7,972 nt of DNA, taken from contig JAUVPY010000100.1 in the NCBI GenBank assembly GCA_030598425.1, positions 1 through 7,972 on the forward strand. The letters run 5' to 3'. Positions 5,001 through 7,972 of this stretch are shown here, one piece after another. Position 1 is the first letter of the stretch. Each line of letters begins with the position of its first letter. The notes beneath the pieces were generated by a model, which did no database searches, was not told the DNA's origin, and saw only the letters and a list, made by a program, of their open reading frames with translations. This DNA is from Anaerolineae bacterium. Its GTDB lineage: Bacteria > Chloroflexota > Anaerolineae > 4572-78 > NAK82. The position numbers and the translations under genes were made by a program.

Positions 5001-7945
5001 ACATAGAGCGGCGTGTCCAGAATGATGTGATCACCGACGGACTGATCAGTTTGGTCATAGGCCGGCAACCGCTCCCCGCTGTCGGGCAAATACATTCCGA
5101 CGATGAGACGATAGTCCCCAGTCGGCAGGTCATTCGGCAGGACAAGAGGGTGCCTGTCACGTACGTACTCGCCAGTCGCCCAGGTCGTAGTGATCAGCAT
5201 CCCATCGCCCGGCTGACCATCATTCTGGACGCGTACTTGGCCTGCCTCATCCAATAGTTGTACAAAGACCGTGTAGTTTTGGTCTGGTGTCGCCTCTGCC
5301 TGCCAGAAAAGAGTAACCTGCAACTCCTGCCCAGGGACCAAGCGCTCGCTCGCAATCCCTCCCACCAGGTCATATCCCAGAAATTGAACGGCCCCCCCAA
5401 GCCGTGCCCGTTGCGTCACCGCCGGCGGTTGATCAAGGGTAAATTCATGCTCCCTTCCCTCAACGGTGAACGATCCCAGAGCAAGGCGACCAACCTCACG
5501 TCCATTTTCACCGACTAACGCCAATTCTAGATCATAAACGCCGCTCGGCAGGCTAGCTGGTAAATTCAACTGCCAGGGATCACGCACCACCTCGTTGGCC
5601 TGCCAGGCTTGGGTAGGATAGCGTCCATTGACAGGCATACCCTCCCATTGGGCATGTTGCCCTGGCCCGTCGCCTTGGAGAGTAAATCGGACTGTGTAGC
5701 TTTCGTCCATCTCCTGCAGCGCCCGCCAGTAGAGGGTCGTGGGAATCACCTCGCCTGGTTTACGCTCGGCAACTGCGAAACTACCGTCGTGACCGATGAG
5801 GGCCAGGTCATCCCCCAACGAACTCTGAACACGGTTCTCCACCGGCACCCACTCGTCGCTTGGAAACTCCGCCGGCCGCTGAACCGCCACCACTCCCTCC
5901 CCTTCCGAGAGGTTCACCTGGCCCAAAACGGTCCCACCATCATTGATGATACCCACCCGCAATAGATATTCACCGGGTGGTGTACCGGGATAGACCACCA
6001 ACTGACATTGGCTCTCGACGATGTCGTTGTCCTGCCACGAAGTCGGGTCACCAAAGGCCGGATCGGTCACGCAGGCCCCCCAGGCCCAGTCTTGTTCCAG
6101 GGCGTCTGTCAGGCGCACGTAGAAATGCTCATCCGCTTGAATGCCATCGTTCAACCAGAAGAGGCGCAGCGGAACCTGTGCCCCAGCGACCGGCGTTTGC
6201 GTAAGGTCAAAGCCAGTCAGACTGGCCTTCCCCACCAGTCGGTTTTGAGGATCAAAGGGATCGATTGGATGCGTTATAGCTTGGCCCTGATAAACATAAG
6301 CATAGTCTATGCCTGCCAGTTGAGCCGTATAGATAGGAGCCTCACGCTGAACATAGCGCATAATTGCCCCTTTGGGCAATTCACGCTGCAATTGGTTGAT
6401 ATAAAAGATCACGTAGTCACCGCCCAGAACAAACTGGGGGTGGCCAATGTCTTTCACCTCGACCTGTCCCTCAAAGAGCACCGTCACCGTCGTGCCATAC
6501 CAGGAAGCAACTTGGGTTGTCTGATCACCCGCCTCCGTCCGGACGAAGTGTGCGGCGCGTTCCAGTCCCTCGCCTCGGCCGATGAGCAACAACTGCTGCG
6601 CCTTCTTTGCGCCTCCCAGCAATGGATTGTAGAAAGTAGAATAATATGGCCTGGCAGACCAAGCAAAGGCGAATTGACCAGCCAAGAGAACCAAAGCCAA
6701 AACTACATTGACGACCAGAGCTTTTCGGCCAGAAATTTCGGATGAGATACTTGATTTTTGGTATTTGATATTTGTTATTTGATGGTACCCCCAGCCGGCC
6801 AGAATATTAAACGTGACGACTGCCGGAAGTACGTAGCGCTCCTGCTTCTTGCTGATAAGCGACATAAACGCGATGAAGAGACCCACATACAGCCACATCC
6901 AGGCAACCCACTGCCATCCAGATGTCGCTTCTGACATATCAGAGCGACGAGCGCGATACCAGCCCAGGCCCAAGCCAATCAGCGAGAGCAGCAGTCCTAC
7001 GAGCGTGAGGGGTGTGAGCGCGAAGGCCAAACCGACGGGGTAATAAAGGAGTCCTGCATCCAAGACGGGCCGCCCCATAAAGAAGGTGCCATTGGCGTGC
7101 GGTCCGCTTTCGTGGGTAATAAAGCCGAACACCGTGTTCCAAGTGGCTCCAGGCGCAGCCCACACGGCCGGCCAGGCCAGGACGATCATCAGGCAAGTGA
7201 CACCCACCAACCCCAGCCAGCGGGTAGCCACGATGCGTAGACCAGTCCAGAAGTCCCGTCGGTGCTCCCAAAGCACGGGCAGCAACGTTATCCCAGCAAA
7301 GCCCAACAGGAAAATCGATGACACTTTGCTCATCATTGCCAAGCCCACACCCACTCCAGCCAGCACCAGGTAACGAACGCGATCCTCTTTCAGATAGAGC
7401 AGCCAACTCAGAATAGCCAGCACCGAAAAATCAGCGGCCGGAGAATCGTGGTGCAGCACCCGGGAGTGAGCCAGGAAGAGCGGCTCGAAGGCCATCAGCG
7501 CCGCCCCAGCCAGCGCGGCTCCCATCCCCAACAGGCGCCAGGCCAACACGAAAGCTAGAGTCACGGTCAGTGCCGACAGCAAAGCCAGCGGCAGGCGCAG
7601 TAAGCGGAGTGTGGCCAGGGTGGCCGGGGTCGTGGTCATCCGGTCGGCAAACTGGACCAGTGACTCATCAGGCAGAGCAGCTTGAGCATAATGCAATAGC
7701 AATCCAATCGTTCCCGACCACATGGTCGTCACCCCGGGATGGCCAGTCTGGGCAGTTTGCGCCAGATCCCCACTCACCAAACCCTGCAAAAAGTGGGCTG
7801 ACCTCTCGTACCATAGATTCTCGTCGACCATCAGGAAATAGTCGAGCTTCGATAGGCGAGGAACAACGGCCAGGCCCAAAATGACCACGATAAGGGCGGC
7901 GACTAGGATCGGGGACTGGGGGTTGGTGACTGAGGAACGTTGCAT
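4988..7945 (-). CDS. Large GT39/PMT-type glycosyltransferase with three C-terminal beta-sandwich modules, 985 aa
   Basis: The N-terminal half is a GT-C membrane transferase: first helix about 12-29, MVDENLW with D41 and E42, THPG-like TGHPG (67-71), SRVLHHD with R162 and D167, SKVSS near 206, THESGPHANGTFFMGR (277-291), a KKQERYVLP motif (366-374), a last helix about 410-428, then PYYSTFYNPLLGG. From about 446 the protein is soluble and should lie outside: an alpha/beta region (GRGEGLERAAHFV at 456-468) to about 560, then three tandem beta-sandwich-like repeats (about 569-678, 707-828, 846-983). The tail roughly doubles the usual GT39 length and may bind acceptor or cell-surface glycan, which is inference. 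ATG 7945 is preferred over an in-frame GTG at 7951 because GAG of AAAAGAG lies 5 nt before the ATG but touches the GTG. The gene is coupled to the downstream DUF6798-like gene and is paralogous to the left-edge gene. Confidence 0.92.
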   Translation of the reverse strand: MQRSSVTNPQSPILVAALIVVILGLAVVPRLSKLDYFLMVDENLWYERSAHFLQGLVSGDLAQTAQTGHPGVTTMWSGTIGLLLHYAQAALPDESLVQFADRMTTTPATLATLRLLRLPLALLSALTVTLAFVLAWRLLGMGAALAGAALMAFEPLFLAHSRVLHHDSPAADFSVLAILSWLLYLKEDRVRYLVLAGVGVGLAMMSKVSSIFLLGFAGITLLPVLWEHRRDFWTGLRIVATRWLGLVGVTCLMIVLAWPAVWAAPGATWNTVFGFITHESGPHANGTFFMGRPVLDAGLLYYPVGLAFALTPLTLVGLLLSLIGLGLGWYRARRSDMSEATSGWQWVAWMWLYVGLFIAFMSLISKKQERYVLPAVVTFNILAGWGYHQITNIKYQKSSISSEISGRKALVVNVVLALVLLAGQFAFAWSARPYYSTFYNPLLGGAKKAQQLLLIGRGEGLERAAHFVRTEAGDQTTQVASWYGTTVTVLFEGQVEVKDIGHPQFVLGGDYVIFYINQLQRELPKGAIMRYVQREAPIYTAQLAGIDYAYVYQGQAITHPIDPFDPQNRLVGKASLTGFDLTQTPVAGAQVPLRLFWLNDGIQADEHFYVRLTDALEQDWAWGACVTDPAFGDPTSWQDNDIVESQCQLVVYPGTPPGEYLLRVGIINDGGTVLGQVNLSEGEGVVAVQRPAEFPSDEWVPVENRVQSSLGDDLALIGHDGSFAVAERKPGEVIPTTLYWRALQEMDESYTVRFTLQGDGPGQHAQWEGMPVNGRYPTQAWQANEVVRDPWQLNLPASLPSGVYDLELALVGENGREVGRLALGSFTVEGREHEFTLDQPPAVTQRARLGGAVQFLGYDLVGGIASERLVPGQELQVTLFWQAEATPDQNYTVFVQLLDEAGQVRVQNDGQPGDGMLITTTWATGEYVRDRHPLVLPNDLPTGDYRLIVGMYLPDSGERLPAYDQTDQSVGDHIILDTPLYVEGQ
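4997..6241 (-). other. Region encoding three tandem beta-sandwich-like modules
   Basis: Within the 985-residue protein, three stretches (roughly 6241-5912, 5827-5462 and 5410-4997) share one pattern: an LxG(F/H/Y)D-type opening, then PG or AG before L(F/Y)W, an aromatic strand (FYVRL, YTVRF, YTVFV), an SW/AW/TW followed by N or G plus acid and V, and a closing P(P/S/T)G(E/V/D)Y(L/D/R)L strand. The LFW/LYW and PxGxY landmarks are clear in all three; overall identity is low. The spacing fits Ig-like or carbohydrate-binding-like folds facing the cell exterior. Confidence 0.7.
6615..6649. repeat. Copy 2 of a paralogous nucleotide repeat (pairs with 12-46)
   Basis: This is the counterpart of 12-46 inside the 985-residue gene, encoding PYYSTFYNPLLG. 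It lies at the junction between the last membrane helix and the outer soluble region. Identity here is much higher than in the surrounding gene. Confidence 0.7.
6762..6782. repeat. Three tandem 7-bp units TATTTG(A/T) in an AT-rich coding patch
   Basis: TATTTGA, TATTTGT, TATTTGA run head to tail (plus strand) inside a patch of roughly 50 bp (about 6736-6783) that is strikingly AT-rich against the GC-rich gene. On the coding strand it gives the segment ITNIKYQKSSISSEIS, a cytoplasmic loop before the last helix of the membrane domain. The reading frame is kept. Confidence 0.75.
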
Positions 7946-7958
7946 AGACACTCTTTTA

Positions 7959-7964
7959 AGTATA
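7959..7964 (-). promoter_or_regulatory. Possible -10 box for the coupled two-gene unit
   Basis: The minus strand reads TATACT (five of six consensus bases) 13 nt before ATG 7945. Transcription would begin about 7 nt downstream of it, giving an almost leaderless mRNA. The -35 region lies beyond the window edge, so this cannot be judged further, and the box could equally be part of an AT-rich ribosome-binding region. Confidence 0.25.
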
Positions 7965-7972
7965 CTCGACTC

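Noticed and set aside
6008..6745. A 245-codon open frame on the plus strand
   Set aside because: It lies wholly antisense to the well-supported 985-residue glycosyltransferase, has no recognisable domain, and is the kind of shadow frame expected in GC-rich coding DNA.
7949..7951. GTG at 7951 as the start of the 985-residue gene (two residues longer)
   Set aside because: The AAAAGAG stretch directly touches this GTG, leaving no spacing, while it is well spaced for the ATG at 7945.

Overview
The window is about 8 kb of moderately GC-rich bacterial DNA packed with four large genes for integral-membrane proteins, three of them clear GT-C-fold, lipid-linked-sugar glycosyltransferases of the GT39/PMT-ArnT type. 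The protein style (very long GT39 proteins with a DE motif after the first membrane helix, an RY.LP motif, a YNPLLGG junction and tandem beta-sandwich tails, next to a polytopic protein with an NDDQ motif and a DUF6798-like tail) resembles Chloroflexota, especially Anaerolineae. That assignment rests on family resemblance only. No rRNA, tRNA, transposase, CRISPR array or phage gene is visible.

Layout, left to right: (1) positions 1-1339, minus strand, a GT39 glycosyltransferase whose C-terminus runs off the left edge; it is not bounded by a stop inside the window. (2) Positions 1340-1476, a 137-bp divergent intergenic region with candidate promoters for both flanking genes, a 20-bp dyad and a 10-bp direct repeat. 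(3) Positions 1477-3036, plus strand, a 519-residue GT39 glycosyltransferase with a short soluble tail. (4) Positions 3039-4991, minus strand, a 650-residue polytopic protein with a DUF6798-like C-terminal domain, converging on gene 3 with a 2-bp gap. (5) Positions 4988-7945, minus strand, a 985-residue GT39 protein with an extracytoplasmic alpha/beta region and three tandem beta-sandwich modules; it ends in an ATGA overlap with gene 4, so genes 5 and 4 form a translationally coupled pair.

The partial left-edge gene and the 985-residue gene are paralogues that align motif by motif, with one stretch also conserved at nucleotide level. The oppositely oriented 519-residue gene sits between two minus-strand units. 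All four products should sit in the cytoplasmic membrane with their active loops outside, and the three GT39 proteins would transfer sugars from polyprenyl-phosphate donors onto protein, glycan or lipid acceptors. No cytoplasmic donor-sugar synthase or acceptor gene lies in the window, so donor and acceptor cannot be named. I did not find convincing evidence of a wholly new system. The most notable points are the coupled GT39/DUF6798-like pair, the triple beta-sandwich tail, an AT-rich heptamer repeat embedded in a cytoplasmic loop, and the compact divergent control region.
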